Shown: positions 1 to 10,189 of the stretch, piece by piece
How the letters are laid out: the number at the start of each line of letters is the position of its first letter
How positions within the stretch are numbered: the stretch's first letter is position 1
Assembly: GCA_951813295.1 (NCBI GenBank)
Contig: CATOTI010000002.1
Span: 868,001 to 932,000 of the forward strand
DNA length: 64,000 bases
Direction of reading: 5' to 3'
DNA from: an uncultured Pseudomonadales bacterium
GTDB lineage: Bacteria > Pseudomonadota > Gammaproteobacteria > Pseudomonadales > Azotimanducaceae
Position numbers and translations under genes: made by a program
Notes under the pieces: model-generated
Databases searched by the model: none
Told to the model about the DNA's origin: nothing
The model's input: the letters and a program-made list of their open reading frames with translations, nothing else

Positions 1-22
1 CAGCCCGCAATCTCCCACCCAC

Positions 23-1039
23 CTAAACCCGATAAACCCGCGCCGCCGTCCCGTAAAACAACGCATCCTTCTCCTCAGCCGAAAAGTCCGTCACTAGCTT
101 CTTCATCGCGTTCCAATACGTGTGATACGAGAGCGACATCTTGTCGACGGGGAAATTGCTTTCGAACATGCACCGGTCGACGCCGAAGCAATCGATGGTG
201 TGCAGGTAGTAGTCGCGCTGGGCGGCGACGAGTTCGTCGGAGCTCGCCGGGTCATCGCGCCGGTGCCAGCCGAAACCGTTCACCGGCATGGCCAGACCAC
301 CGATCTTCGCAACGACGTTGGGGCAGGCGGCGATGGACTCGATGTCCTGACGCCAGGTTTCCATCACTTCGGCGTGGCGGCCTTCCCAGAGGCCGACACC
401 GACGGGGCTGCCGAAGTGATCAAGCACGAAGGTGGTACCCGGCACGGCACGGACGAGATCGGCGTAGGCCGCGTTCTGGAAGTGGTAGTGCCAGGTGTCA
501 TAGGTCATGCCGCGGGTGCCGAGTAGACGCACGCCGCGGCGGAAATCGTCGTTCGCGTAGAGATCGGGGTCGGGCGTCGCATCGCCCCAGCGGAGTCCCT
601 TGTTCGGATCGGGGTCGTGCGCGCCGCCATGGCGGATGCCGCGGAAGAGACCGTCGCTCGCCTCGACATGGGCATCGAGCACTTCGTTGATGATGCCCGG
701 ATCCTGCGTGAGGTCGGTGTGTCCCACGATGCCCGCGATTTCTGCCTTACCGTGGCCGCGACTGGCTTGCGCCGCTGCCGTCACGAAGACCGTCTCACCG
801 ACCGGTTTGAGGTTCTCGGGACCGGTCGTCGAATACTCGGCGCCGCATTCCATGAAGACGGTCTTGACGACGTGATGGCCCGACTGCGTGTCTTCCCAGA
901 GGTTTTCCAGGAGGTAGACGGGCAGGCCGGATGTCCGCCACATATGGTGACGCGGGTCGATGATGCGCTGCTCCGGGTCGAGGGTTTCCTCCTGCACTCG
1001 ATCGAGCCACGCCGCCTGTGTTTCCTTGGACCACGCCAT
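23..1039 (-). CDS. amidohydrolase family protein (amidohydrolase_2)
   Basis: A 338-residue cytosolic TIM-barrel hydrolase or decarboxylase of the amidohydrolase-related family (PF04909 type). The N-terminal strand carries DPRHHMW (residues 28-34), the usual metal-site signature, the middle carries LDHFG, and the C-terminal part carries ESNFPVDK, which is typical of this family. Length is normal and there is no signal peptide. The ATG follows a good GGGAGAG ribosome site. It is followed upstream by an MFS gene on the same strand 48 bases away, so the pair may share a transcript and handle one imported or exported small molecule. The substrate cannot be read from sequence; relatives act on lactones, aromatic acids or amides. 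Confidence 0.85.
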   Translation of the reverse strand: MAWSKETQAAWLDRVQEETLDPEQRIIDPRHHMWRTSGLPVYLLENLWEDTQSGHHVVKTVFMECGAEYSTTGPENLKPVGETVFVTAAAQASRGHGKAEIAGIVGHTDLTQDPGIINEVLDAHVEASDGLFRGIRHGGAHDPDPNKGLRWGDATPDPDLYANDDFRRGVRLLGTRGMTYDTWHYHFQNAAYADLVRAVPGTTFVLDHFGSPVGVGLWEGRHAEVMETWRQDIESIAACPNVVAKIGGLAMPVNGFGWHRRDDPASSDELVAAQRDYYLHTIDCFGVDRCMFESNFPVDKMSLSYHTYWNAMKKLVTDFSAEEKDALFYGTAARVYRV

Positions 1040-1087
1040 TTCTCTCTCCCTTAATAGCTTCTTGGTTTCGTCGAAAAACTCGACGAG

Positions 1088-2338
1088 TCAGTCGAGCGAC
1101 GATGCCGCGGACTCACCCGCCATTCGAATCCGTTCGCTGCGCCGGCCGTGCAATCCGGTGACGAGTACGGTCGGCACGGTCAGCAGCGCGACGAACCCCG
1201 CCACCCAGAACACCATGCTCGCGTCGGTCTGGTCGAGCAGGTAGCCGAACACCGGCGGCGCAATGACGCCGCCGACGTTGAAGCCGGTCGAGACGAAGCC
1301 GAACACCTTGCCCATCTGCCCGGGCGGGGTCATTCCACGAATGAGCATGTCGCGCGAGGGCGAGACCACGCCGTTCAGGAATCCCGCGATCGCCAGCATC
1401 GCCGCGATGGCGAAGAGCGGTAGCGACAGGCCCGCCACCGCGAAGACCGCGAGCGCGAGGACCACAAAGCAGACGGCCGAGAACACGTCGTGCCGACGAA
1501 TGCTGTCGGCCACCCAGCCGCCGGCCAGAACGCCGATCGGATTGGCAAGTAGATACGCCGACAAGACGAATCCAAGGGTCGTCAGCGGCGCGTCGGTCAT
1601 CACACCGAGGGCGGAGACGCTGAAGTCGCTCAGGCCGTGGCCGAACGTCGAGAGACCCGAGTAGAAAAGCAGACCCATGATCACCGGCGTCGAGAGCAAC
1701 AACGCGATCCCCCTGCCGGTCGCCACGCTCGTCGTTTCAGCCGCTTCATGCTGAACGTTCGGACGGAACGCGCGTGGCTGGGCGATCAGCAGCAACGCCA
1801 TCCCGAGGCCCGTCGCAGCGCAAACGGCGACGGCCAGTTCCCAACCGATCACCGTCGCGAGCGGTAATGCGATCGCGGGCGCCAGGAAGCCACCGAAGAA
1901 TCCAGACGCCGTGTGCACGGAGAACGCCTTACCGACGTGCTTCTCACTGACCGAACTGCTCAAGATCGCGTAGTCGGCGGGGTGATACACGGCGTTACCG
2001 AGCCCAGCGACGACCATCATCGCCATCAACATCGGGTACGACGGGAACAGCCCGATCATGATGAAGGCCAGCGATTGGGCGATCAGCGCCGCAATCAGAA
2101 AGGCACGCGCGCCGAACCGATCGACGATGAATCCCATGGGCGCCTGCGTCAGGCCCGTCACGAGGCTGAAGACGGTGATCGAAAGCCCGAGTTCCGTGAA
2201 CGAAACGCCAAACGACTCTTTCAACAGGGGAAAGAGCGGCGGCAGCAGCATGATGTAGAAGTGGCTGTAGAGGTGCGCGCCCGATATGAGCCCCACGGCA
2301 CGGATATTCGATGTTGGCGGCAGCGCGGCTTCGGCCAT
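1088..2338 (-). CDS. MFS transporter
   Basis: A 416-residue inner-membrane major facilitator protein with about 12 hydrophobic segments and the cytoplasmic loop motif [12 protein letters not shown] after the second segment, as expected for the superfamily. I place the start at the ATG giving MAEAALPP; the frame stays open 46 codons further upstream, but that extension is Arg-rich, non-hydrophobic and crosses the intergenic region shared with the divergent monooxygenase gene. It lies just upstream of the amidohydrolase gene in the same orientation, which suggests the two work together. The substrate is unknown. Confidence 0.85.
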   Translation of the reverse strand: MAEAALPPTSNIRAVGLISGAHLYSHFYIMLLPPLFPLLKESFGVSFTELGLSITVFSLVTGLTQAPMGFIVDRFGARAFLIAALIAQSLAFIMIGLFPSYPMLMAMMVVAGLGNAVYHPADYAILSSSVSEKHVGKAFSVHTASGFFGGFLAPAIALPLATVIGWELAVAVCAATGLGMALLLIAQPRAFRPNVQHEAAETTSVATGRGIALLLSTPVIMGLLFYSGLSTFGHGLSDFSVSALGVMTDAPLTTLGFVLSAYLLANPIGVLAGGWVADSIRRHDVFSAVCFVVLALAVFAVAGLSLPLFAIAAMLAIAGFLNGVVSPSRDMLIRGMTPPGQMGKVFGFVSTGFNVGGVIAPPVFGYLLDQTDASMVFWVAGFVALLTVPTVLVTGLHGRRSERIRMAGESAASSLD

Positions 2339-2459
2339 GACGGTCTCGCGACGAAAGGCTAAGCCTACTCCGTACCACCGAGCACGCGCCTCGTTCCACG
2401 ACGACGCAGCCAAAAACCTCCTACACTCGACGGGCATTCTCATCGCCCGAGGAACCGAC

Positions 2460-3467
2460 ATGCCCGATCTGCGCATCGGCGTTTGCTACGACTTCCGCAA
2501 CCCCCCGGACAGCGGCACGAGCAACCAACGCCTGTACGCCGAAATCCTCGAGCAAGTGCAGTGGCTCGATTCGATCGGCGCGGACCTCGTCTGGTTCACC
2601 GAGCACCATTTCGTCGAGGACGGCTATCTACCGAGTTGGATTCCCGTCGCCGGTGCGATGGCCGCGGTCACGAAGCACGTTCGCTTCGGCACCGATATCT
2701 GCCTGATGCCGTTCAATCACCCGGTCCGTCTCGCGGAAGACCTGGCCGTGCTCGACAACCTCTCCGGCGGTCGCGTCGAGGTGGGCCTCGGCATGGGCTA
2801 CGCGCCGCACGAGTTTCGTGGATTCGGAATGCCCGTGAGCCGGCGGGTGTCGCTCATGAACGAAGGCATCGAAGTCCTCAAGCATTGCTTTAGCGGCGAG
2901 AAGTTCAGCTACCGCGGCAAGCGCTACCAGTTCGACGACGTCGTGGTCACCCCCGGCTTCGTACAACCCGGCGGGCCACCACTGTGGATCGCTGCGATGT
3001 CGGAAGCGGGTGCCGAACGGGCGGCCAAGTACGACACGAACTTCCTGCCGCAGGGTCTCAAAGCGCGTTCGTACGATCCCTGGGTCCAGCGGCTTGAAGC
3101 CACGGGTCGTCGACCGGCCGATTACCGCGTCGGCATCATCCGCAGCATCCTCGTCACCGACGACCGCGAGCGCGACTGGCCCGCAATCCGTCAGGCCGAA
3201 CGATATCGAATGGCGCTCTACAACCGATTCTTCGCGGAGAGCGGCGAGGGCTTCGGCGAGCGTGGCGAACCCGTTCCGCAGACCTGGATCGTCGGCGACG
3301 TCGACGAATGCGTGGACGCGATCACCTCCTTCATCGACGACTTCGGTATCACCGACATCGTCTCGATGGCCGTACCGCCCGGTATGCGCCCCAGTGACAT
3401 GAATTCGAGCCTCGAGCGCCTCTTCTCAGACGTCGTTCCGGGCGTGCGGGCACGCCTGCGCCAATAG
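2460..3467 (+). CDS. LLM-class flavin-dependent oxidoreductase
   Basis: A 335-residue bacterial-luciferase-like monooxygenase, a TIM barrel that uses reduced FMN or F420. Supporting motifs are WFTEHHF near residue 45, the [25 protein letters not shown] block, and [12 protein letters not shown]. The start is the ATG of MPDLRIG, which has GAGGAA about six bases upstream; a longer open frame upstream looks spurious. The gene is divergent from the MFS gene and is followed by a GPH transporter gene 123 bases downstream. Proteins of this class oxidise many small organic substrates, so the specific substrate is not predicted. It is one of three luciferase-like genes in the window. Confidence 0.88.
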   Translation: MPDLRIGVCYDFRNPPDSGTSNQRLYAEILEQVQWLDSIGADLVWFTEHHFVEDGYLPSWIPVAGAMAAVTKHVRFGTDICLMPFNHPVRLAEDLAVLDNLSGGRVEVGLGMGYAPHEFRGFGMPVSRRVSLMNEGIEVLKHCFSGEKFSYRGKRYQFDDVVVTPGFVQPGGPPLWIAAMSEAGAERAAKYDTNFLPQGLKARSYDPWVQRLEATGRRPADYRVGIIRSILVTDDRERDWPAIRQAERYRMALYNRFFAESGEGFGERGEPVPQTWIVGDVDECVDAITSFIDDFGITDIVSMAVPPGMRPSDMNSSLERLFSDVVPGVRARLRQ

Positions 3468-3590
3468 CAGGAAGAAAGCCCGGTTTGATTCCACTCACGG
3501 AATCCTTCAAAAAGGAGTGGGCGAGGGAGGTTGAATCGATGAATCGAAGCATCGAGACGAGTCACAACGACATCGTCGAGGGGAATGGCC

Positions 3591-5135
3591 ATGGCTGAAG
3601 CAACCGCGTCGCCCAATCAGGCGGCCGACGATCGCAAACCACTGACGCGGGGCATTCTCGCGTCCTACGCAGCACCCGCAACGCCTCTCGCGCTCGCCGG
3701 TTTGCCGATGGGCGTGTACCTGCCGGTGATCTACGCCGACTCCGACGGCTTCGGACTGTCGCTCGCGATCGTCGGTATTCTCATCACGGCGAGCCGCGTG
3801 ACCGACGTCGTGACCGACCCCTGGATCGGCTACATGTCCGACCGAATCCGTACGCGCTGGGGTCGGCGCAAGCCATTCGTGTTGATCGGCATGCCGATCT
3901 ACGGGCTCGCCCTCTATTTCCTCTTCAAGCCCCCGTTCGAATTCAGTGACATGACGATGCTGGGCTTCACGTTCAACAACGGCTACGCGTGGCTGTTGTT
4001 GATGCTCATCTTCGTCTACCTCGGGTCGACCATCAAAGACCTGCCCTATTCCGCGTGGGGGGCGGAGCTCTCGACCAACTACAACGAACGAACGCTCATC
4101 ATGAGTTGGCGCGAGGGCTTCGCCGTCGCGGGTTCACTCATCGCCGCGTTCATTCCCGCGGTCATTTTGCTGTTCGGATACACCAAACCGACCGATGCGG
4201 TGAACGTGCTCGTGATCGGCATGGCGATATTCATGCCGATCCTGACGTTGAACGCGCTCGCCGTCGTGCCGGAATTTCCCGTTCGAGAGCGCAGCACCGA
4301 ACGCATCAAGCTGATGGACGGGTTGCGCGTCGTCGCGACCAACAGGCCCTACATCAGGCTCTGCATCATCTTCGCGTTCGGTAGCCTCGGCTCGGCCATG
4401 ACCAACAGCTTGTCGTTCTTCTTCGTCAAGCACGTGCTTGTCGCGGGCGAGTTCTACGGACTCTATCTCGCACCCTATTTCGTCTGTCAGATCGCCGCCG
4501 TGCCGCTCTGGTTCAAGCTGTCGCGCAAGGTCGGCAAACACCGTGCACTCATGTGGGCAATCGGCTGGTACGCCATCTGGTCGTGTTTCATCCCGTTGAT
4601 CGCGATCTCGCCCGGCAACTGGTTCACGGCGTTCCAGATTCCGCTCATCGCCGGCTTCTTCGGCGCCGAGACTCAGGCATCGGCAACCGCTTACTTCGAA
4701 GGGGTCGACACAGGCAAATTCCTGTTCTTCATCCTGATCATGTGCCTCAAGGGCAGCGCCATCGGCGCCCTCTCGGCACTACCGCGGGCAATGTGCGCGG
4801 ACGTCATCGACATCGATACGGCGCAGACCGGCAAGCAACGAGCGGGTGCCTACTTCTCGATCTGGTCGATGGTGCAGAAGGCGACCTATGCGCTCGGCGT
4901 CACGATCGGTCTCGGCCTCGTTGTCTTCTGGGGCTTCGATTCGCTGGCGGACCCGCGTGACACGACCAACACGATATTCACGCTCATGATGCTCGCCTGC
5001 ACCTACTCGATCATTCCGGCGGTCTTCAAGTTCGTCGGCATGCCGCTCCTCTGGAACTACCCGTTGACCGAAGAACGGGTGAAAGAGGTCCAGGCCGAAA
5101 TCGCCGTGCAGAAATCAGCCGATGCAACCGGCTAA
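3591..5135 (+). CDS. GPH-family (MelB-like) cation symporter, MFS_2
   Basis: A 514-residue inner-membrane symporter of the glycoside-pentoside-hexuronide type. The motif TDPWIGYMSDRIRTRWGRRKPF in the loop after the second hydrophobic segment is diagnostic (DPxxGxxSDR followed by TRxGRRRP). I prefer the second of two in-frame ATGs because the GAGGGG box sits about seven bases before it. The gene overlaps the next, secreted dehydrogenase frame if that gene's earliest ATG is used, so the two are probably cotranscribed. Relatives carry sugars or other organic solutes with Na+ or H+; the pairing with a sugar-dehydrogenase-like protein is consistent with a carbohydrate or polyol, but that is inference. 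Confidence 0.85.
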   Translation: MAEATASPNQAADDRKPLTRGILASYAAPATPLALAGLPMGVYLPVIYADSDGFGLSLAIVGILITASRVTDVVTDPWIGYMSDRIRTRWGRRKPFVLIGMPIYGLALYFLFKPPFEFSDMTMLGFTFNNGYAWLLLMLIFVYLGSTIKDLPYSAWGAELSTNYNERTLIMSWREGFAVAGSLIAAFIPAVILLFGYTKPTDAVNVLVIGMAIFMPILTLNALAVVPEFPVRERSTERIKLMDGLRVVATNRPYIRLCIIFAFGSLGSAMTNSLSFFFVKHVLVAGEFYGLYLAPYFVCQIAAVPLWFKLSRKVGKHRALMWAIGWYAIWSCFIPLIAISPGNWFTAFQIPLIAGFFGAETQASATAYFEGVDTGKFLFFILIMCLKGSAIGALSALPRAMCADVIDIDTAQTGKQRAGAYFSIWSMVQKATYALGVTIGLGLVVFWGFDSLADPRDTTNTIFTLMMLACTYSIIPAVFKFVGMPLLWNYPLTEERVKEVQAEIAVQKSADATG

Positions 5136-5166
5136 GCGCGCGTCGATGAAGGCCGAGGGTCACGGC

Positions 5167-6621
5167 ATGAAAGCGGGCTCCATCTTGCGGTGGAGCGTCA
5201 CACTCTGGCTCGTCGGTATGGGTGGGGGCGTCCTCGGCAACGGAATACTGAGCGATTCCATTCCCGAACCGATCGAGCCCAGCTCGATCGTGGTCGCCGT
5301 CGAACCGTTCATCCAGGCGCCGCGCACAGACGACGACGGAAAGCCGTCGATCCAATGGGACGCGAACACCGAACTCGCCACCAACAACGCCTACGCGCGT
5401 TTACAGACGATGCGTGCCCTTCCCGACGACAGCGGCCGTCTCGCCTTCAACGACATTCGCGGCATCCTCTACCTGGCCGATGCCGACGGCGCCAACGTCT
5501 CCGTTTATCTCGACCTTCGCGAGCACGTCGAACACTTCGCCGACGATCGGTTCCCGAACGAGATGGGGTTGCTGGGGTTCGCGTTCCATCCCGATTTCGG
5601 CAACGAGGGTCGTCCCGGCTACGGCAAGTTGTATCTGGGTTACGGGGTCACGAGTGAGAGCGGTCGGGCAAAGTACTTAGCCGACGAAGCCGGCAGCCAT
5701 CACACCGCCATCGTCGAATGGACCACACGCGATCCGAGCGTCTCCGTCTTTACCGGTTCGCGGCGCGAAATCCTGCGGATGGGCCAATTCTCGACCAACC
5801 ACAACATCGGCACGTTCGAGTTCAATCCCGCCGCGCGGCGCGGCACGCCCGATTTCGGGGCGCTTTACATTGCCATGGGCGACGGCGGCGGCGCGTTTGA
5901 TCCGAGGGACAACGGCCAGGACCTGTCGAACCCGCTTGCCGCGATCCTGCGTATCAATCCGCTCGCGAGAGGCAGCCGGCCCTACACCATCCCGGCCGAT
6001 AATCCGTTCCTCGACGTGGACGGCGCTGCACCAGAGATCTGGGCGTACGGCTTGCGCCACGTACAGCATTTTTCGTTCGCGAGCGACGGCAGGCTGTTCC
6101 TGAACGACATCGGACAGAACCAGGTCGAGGAAGTGAATCTCGGCATTCCCGGGGCCAACTACGGGTGGAACGTCCGTGAAGGCACGTTCATCACCGGCAA
6201 AGGCACGCCGGACGGTCAACTCCAAGCGCTCTATCCGCTAACCGATCGCAACGACGGTTTCATCTATCCCATCGCACAGTACGACCACGACGACGTCATG
6301 AACGCGATCGGCTCGGGCTACCTCTACGAAGGCTCGGCGATTCCCGAACTCAAGGGTTTGTATGTCTTCGCCGACCTTGTGCAGGGGCGCATCTTCGTCA
6401 GCGATTTCACGAAGGTCGACGCGGATGGCCTGGCGACGATCGAGGAACTCGGGGTCATCATCGATGGCAAGCAACAGGACCTGAAGGACGTGCTGGCCTA
6501 CGAGAACACGTACGGGCCGATTCCTCGTGTGGACCTTCGCCTCGGCACCGACGCCGACGGTGAGCTCTACATCCTGACGAAAGGCGACGGCCAGATTCGC
6601 AAGATCGTGCCGGTTCGCTAG
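5167..6621 (+). CDS. secreted PQQ-dependent sugar dehydrogenase-like protein
   Basis: A 484-residue six-bladed beta-propeller of the glucose/sorbosone dehydrogenase (GSDH) family. Family signatures are GLLGFAFHPDFG, NHNIGTFEFNP, LYIAMGDGGG with the following RDNGQDLSNPLAAILRI, PEIWAYGLRHVQHFSF and the final EVNLGIPGANYGWN block. An N-terminal hydrophobic segment (residues 6-24) indicates export. I choose the ATG at 5167 because GAGGG lies about seven bases before it; ATGs at 5122 (overlapping the symporter gene by 14 bases) and 5149 are alternatives. Family members oxidise aldose sugars in the periplasm with PQQ, although many homologues have no proven activity. It is probably transcribed with the upstream symporter. 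Confidence 0.85.
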   Translation: MKAGSILRWSVTLWLVGMGGGVLGNGILSDSIPEPIEPSSIVVAVEPFIQAPRTDDDGKPSIQWDANTELATNNAYARLQTMRALPDDSGRLAFNDIRGILYLADADGANVSVYLDLREHVEHFADDRFPNEMGLLGFAFHPDFGNEGRPGYGKLYLGYGVTSESGRAKYLADEAGSHHTAIVEWTTRDPSVSVFTGSRREILRMGQFSTNHNIGTFEFNPAARRGTPDFGALYIAMGDGGGAFDPRDNGQDLSNPLAAILRINPLARGSRPYTIPADNPFLDVDGAAPEIWAYGLRHVQHFSFASDGRLFLNDIGQNQVEEVNLGIPGANYGWNVREGTFITGKGTPDGQLQALYPLTDRNDGFIYPIAQYDHDDVMNAIGSGYLYEGSAIPELKGLYVFADLVQGRIFVSDFTKVDADGLATIEELGVIIDGKQQDLKDVLAYENTYGPIPRVDLRLGTDADGELYILTKGDGQIRKIVPVR

Positions 6622-6631
6622 CGAGCGGGAC

Positions 6632-7045
6632 TCAAAGCCGCGTCACCTCGACCGAAGCCGCGCTTCGCTTCGTCGGCGCATCACAAACCACCTCGATGTT
6701 GTTGCCGTCGGGATCGAACACGAACGCCGCGTAGTAGCTCGAGTGATAACCACGCTCACCGGGCGCGCCATTGTCACGACCACCGGCCGACACGGCGTCG
6801 GCGTGGAATCGATCGACCATGCCTCTACTCGAGGCTTGGAAAGCGAGGTGAATACGCGACGGAAAGTCGTTCGCTCGATCGACGTAGAACTCGTCGAGCC
6901 AGAAGGCGTCGTCGTTCTCACCCCACGCCTCGAGCCTCTCGATCGCGCCGAAGACCGCGCGATAGAACACCCGACTCGCCTCGAGATCGTGCACCCGCAA
7001 GTGGATGTGATCGAGCAGTCGCCCCTGGTGATACGTTCGACCCAT
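6632..7045 (-). CDS. VOC family protein (glyoxalase/dioxygenase fold)
   Basis: A 137-residue vicinal-oxygen-chelate protein. It shows the two beta-alpha-beta-beta-beta halves with LLDHIHLRVHDLEASRVFYRAVFG at the start and FDPDGNNIEVVCDAP near the end, carrying the usual metal His (DHIHLRV) and Glu (NIEVV). The start at 7045 has a strong AGGGGAGGT site; the frame is open further upstream but nothing supports it. The gene is convergent with the sugar dehydrogenase gene, ten bases away, and divergent from mgtE. VOC proteins include glyoxalases, extradiol dioxygenases and resistance proteins; no specific role is evident. Confidence 0.82.
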   Translation of the reverse strand: MGRTYHQGRLLDHIHLRVHDLEASRVFYRAVFGAIERLEAWGENDDAFWLDEFYVDRANDFPSRIHLAFQASSRGMVDRFHADAVSAGGRDNGAPGERGYHSSYYAAFVFDPDGNNIEVVCDAPTKRSAASVEVTRL

Positions 7046-7165
7046 TGCGATCCCGCCTAACCTCCCCTGGTCTTCTCCGATCGCATGGTACGTGCTTCCC
7101 GCGGCGTCACGCGGATTGGATCGACGGGCGTTACCCTCACACGAAACCCCGCAAAGACCCGAACG

Positions 7166-8533
7166 ATGCCCAGCGAATCGATTCAACGCGACCACGTCGA
7201 CCACGTGCTCGAGCTGCTCGCGCGAGCGCCCGATGACATCGACGACTTCCTATCGACGCTGTCCGGTAGCGATGTGATCCATACGATGTTCAGCCTCTCC
7301 GAAGCTGACCGAAAGGACGTGCTGATCGCGCTCGAAGCCGCGACCGCGGCGGAGTTCATCGAGGACGTACCGGACCCCATCGCCGCCGATCTCATCGAAG
7401 CTCTGCCGTCCGAAGACGCCGCTTCGATCATGGCCGAGTTGCCGAGTGACGAACGCGCGGACGTTCTCGCCGAAGTCGAAGCCGACGACCTCGAGAGAAT
7501 CCTCTCGGCCATGCCGGACGCGAGCGCGGCCGATGCGCGCGAGTTCATGGCGTTCGAGGCCGCTTCCGCCGGTGGTTTGATGGTGCGCGAGTACCTCGCG
7601 TTCCAAGCAACGACATCGGCCGGGGAAGCACTCAATACCCTGACCGACAGTTCGCTGGATCTCTCCCGGTTTGCGCTTCGCTATGCCTACGTTCTCGACG
7701 AGGACAAGACTCTAATCGGGGTCGTGCGCACCAAGAACCTCGTCAATCTTGCCCCGGCGACGCCCCTATCCACTGAGATGCAGCTCCCCACCCTCATCAA
7801 CGTCGGCGCCGATCTCACGACCTGCGATGAATCCCTTGCCGAATCAGAGGACGTGTCGTTGCCCGTTGTCGACGACCGCGGTCGAATGCTCGGCGTTTTA
7901 CCACGCTCGAATGTCGACCAGGCGCTCGTCGAGAAGGCCGAAGACGATCACCTGAAATCGCAGGGGATCTTGAACGAAGAACTCCGCAGTATGCCGCTCA
8001 ACACCCGCGCGGGACGGCGACTGTCGTGGCTTTCGATCAACGTCTTCCTGAACCTCATCGCCGCTAGCGTCATCGCCGCTTTCGAAGACACCCTTGCGGC
8101 GGTGATCACGCTGGCGGTATTCCTGCCGATCGTCTCGGACATGAGTGGTTGCAGCGGCAATCAAGCCGTCGCCGTCAGCATGCGCGAGCTGACCCTCGGC
8201 GTGACGGGAACGCGCGATGCCCTGCGCGTCTGGTGGCAGGAGATCAAGGTCGGGCTCATCAATGGCCTCGCTCTAGGCGCCCTTCTCGGGATTGCCGCCT
8301 ATCTCTGGAAAGGCAGTCTGGGCCTGAGCCTCGTGGTCGCGATGGCGCTCGGACTCAACACAGTCATCGCCGTCTCGATCGGCGGCACCGTCCCGATTCT
8401 ACTGAAACGATTCGGAATCGACCCGGCGGTTGCGTCCGGTCCCCTGCTGACCACCGTGACGGACATGTGCGGTTTCTTTCTGGTGCTCTCGATCGCGACG
8501 CTCACGTTGGATTCGATCGTGCTACCGGCATAA
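7166..8533 (+). CDS. mgtE: magnesium transporter MgtE
   Basis: A 455-residue inner-membrane Mg2+ channel. Domains in order are an acidic superhelical MgtE-N domain (about residues 10-125, with helices such as VLIALEAATAAEFIEDVPD), a pair of CBS domains (about 130-250), then five hydrophobic segments (about 285-455) containing FLPIVSDMSGCSGNQAVAVSMRE, the highly conserved pore-helix region. In the family the N and CBS domains sense cytosolic Mg2+ and gate the dimeric pore. I place the start at MPSESIQ; an ATG 27 codons upstream is possible but adds an unlikely basic stretch. No clear ribosome site is seen. Confidence 0.93.
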   Translation: MPSESIQRDHVDHVLELLARAPDDIDDFLSTLSGSDVIHTMFSLSEADRKDVLIALEAATAAEFIEDVPDPIAADLIEALPSEDAASIMAELPSDERADVLAEVEADDLERILSAMPDASAADAREFMAFEAASAGGLMVREYLAFQATTSAGEALNTLTDSSLDLSRFALRYAYVLDEDKTLIGVVRTKNLVNLAPATPLSTEMQLPTLINVGADLTTCDESLAESEDVSLPVVDDRGRMLGVLPRSNVDQALVEKAEDDHLKSQGILNEELRSMPLNTRAGRRLSWLSINVFLNLIAASVIAAFEDTLAAVITLAVFLPIVSDMSGCSGNQAVAVSMRELTLGVTGTRDALRVWWQEIKVGLINGLALGALLGIAAYLWKGSLGLSLVVAMALGLNTVIAVSIGGTVPILLKRFGIDPAVASGPLLTTVTDMCGFFLVLSIATLTLDSIVLPA

Positions 8534-8694
8534 CGGCGTAAATCGAGTGGCTGGTGCTAAGCGAACGAGATCTCGTGGAACGACGTCACCCTCTCCTCCG
8601 GCGGGGTGGGCTCCCGTGCGCTGAAGGATCGAGACGGTTTACGGCGCGATGACGGAGAGTCGCGAACTGACCCACGAGATGGCGTGACTCGAAT

Positions 8695-10116
8695 CTAGAA
8701 CTTCGCGTCGGGCACCATTTTTCTCGCGCCCCATCGCCGGGTCGAGAGGATGACGATTGCCAGGACCAACAGGCCCGTCGCAACGTAGTACGTCGAGCGA
8801 AACGCGTCCGTGAACACGACGACTTCTGAAGCCGTTGGGATTGCGACGCGGGCGGCGTCACGGAAGCTCTCGAAGAGCGCGGTCATGAGTCCAATGCTGG
8901 TGATCATGCCCATGCTGAAAGCGAGCGAGAGTAGTGCGGCACCCACGCCGAGCTGTTTCGCGGTCAAGCCCCCCAGCACGCTGCTTGCGTTGCTGGATTG
9001 AAACGATCCCATCCCCAGGCCGAAGAGCGCGAGGCAATAGCCCACGTGCATGGCGGTCGCATCGGTGTCGAGCAACGTAAACGAGAACGTTCCGATCGCG
9101 ACGATGGTGATCGCCCCGGTCGCGACAAGCGGGGCAGAGGTCCGATCGGCCAGCCATCCCGCCAACGGCGCGGAGACCGCTGACGCCACGGGCGGAATCG
9201 TCAGGAGCAGACCCAACACGATCGCGCCTTCGCCGATCACATCGGAAACAAAGAAAGGCAGGATGAAGAGGTTGATGAACGACGCCATCGACATCAGGAA
9301 TCCCGCGCTCAAAGCGCGCAGGAGGTTCGGTGTCAATACACTCGGATCGACGATCCGGACCGGCGCGCGGCTTTCCGATCGAACGAACAGGAATCCGCCT
9401 GAGATCGCCACCGTCGCGAAGATCAGTACGAGCGGCTCGCCCCAGCCGATCCGACCGCCGAGGTTGAGAGCGAGGACCAATCCCGCGACCGTAGCGATGA
9501 GCGCAACAACGCTCACCGGCGCGAGGCGGCCGTCCGAGTTCGTGTCCGTATCGCGCAACACCCACCAGGCGAGGGCGAGGGCGATGAGCGCGAACGGTAC
9601 GCGGGTCGAGAAGATGCTCGCCCAGCCGAACGCGTCGATCAGATAGCCACCGCCAAGCGTTGCCGCCACCATGCCGAGAGTTTGTATGCTCGTCATCGCG
9701 CCGAGCGCGCGGCCGCGTTCCGTGGCCGGGAAGAGCTGCGTCACGATCGCCGGGACGGTCGTCACGATGAGTGCGAAACCCACCGCTTGCAATACCCGGC
9801 CGGCGAGCACGAGGGCAAACGTCGGCGCGACCGCCACCAGCGAAACAGCAACGGTGTAGGTGACCACCCCGAGGAGATAGAACCGCCTGAGGCCGTACTG
9901 ATCCGCCAACCGGCCGACGACGAGTTGCAGCCCCGTCGACGTGCCGACGTAGGCGATGATGATCCATTGGACCGTGGCGAGGTCGATGTCGAACGCGCCC
10001 CGAATCGCCGGCAACGCGACGTTGACGGTGAGATCGAGCGCGCCAAGGAATCCTCCCAGCGACGCCGCTATCAGGCCCAGCCATCGGTAGGCTCGCGGTT
10101 TCATGCTTGCGGACAT
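8695..10116 (-). CDS. MFS transporter, DHA2 (EmrB/QacA-like) drug exporter
   Basis: A 473-residue inner-membrane exporter with about 14 predicted hydrophobic segments. Motifs that place it in the DHA2 group are LGALDLTVNVALPAI in the first segment, RLADQYGLRRFYLLG in the loop after the second, and the P-rich motif region ATERGRALGAM. Typical members expel lipophilic drugs or acids with protons. It sits 73 bases downstream of the TonB receptor gene on the same strand, so read-through is possible. The start could be ATG 10116 or ATG 10104; no strong ribosome site distinguishes them. Confidence 0.85.
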   Translation of the reverse strand: MSASMKPRAYRWLGLIAASLGGFLGALDLTVNVALPAIRGAFDIDLATVQWIIIAYVGTSTGLQLVVGRLADQYGLRRFYLLGVVTYTVAVSLVAVAPTFALVLAGRVLQAVGFALIVTTVPAIVTQLFPATERGRALGAMTSIQTLGMVAATLGGGYLIDAFGWASIFSTRVPFALIALALAWWVLRDTDTNSDGRLAPVSVVALIATVAGLVLALNLGGRIGWGEPLVLIFATVAISGGFLFVRSESRAPVRIVDPSVLTPNLLRALSAGFLMSMASFINLFILPFFVSDVIGEGAIVLGLLLTIPPVASAVSAPLAGWLADRTSAPLVATGAITIVAIGTFSFTLLDTDATAMHVGYCLALFGLGMGSFQSSNASSVLGGLTAKQLGVGAALLSLAFSMGMITSIGLMTALFESFRDAARVAIPTASEVVVFTDAFRSTYYVATGLLVLAIVILSTRRWGARKMVPDAKF

Positions 10117-10189
10117 CACCAAGACACCGCTCGCCGGACCCGAAGGACGGCGCGAGTCGCGATCGGACCCGCGCCGTCAGGAATGATCG

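Noticed and set aside
8565-8576. ACGAGATCTCGT palindrome between mgtE and the DHA2 gene as terminator
   Set aside because: Only a 6-bp arm without loop or T-run; likely chance.
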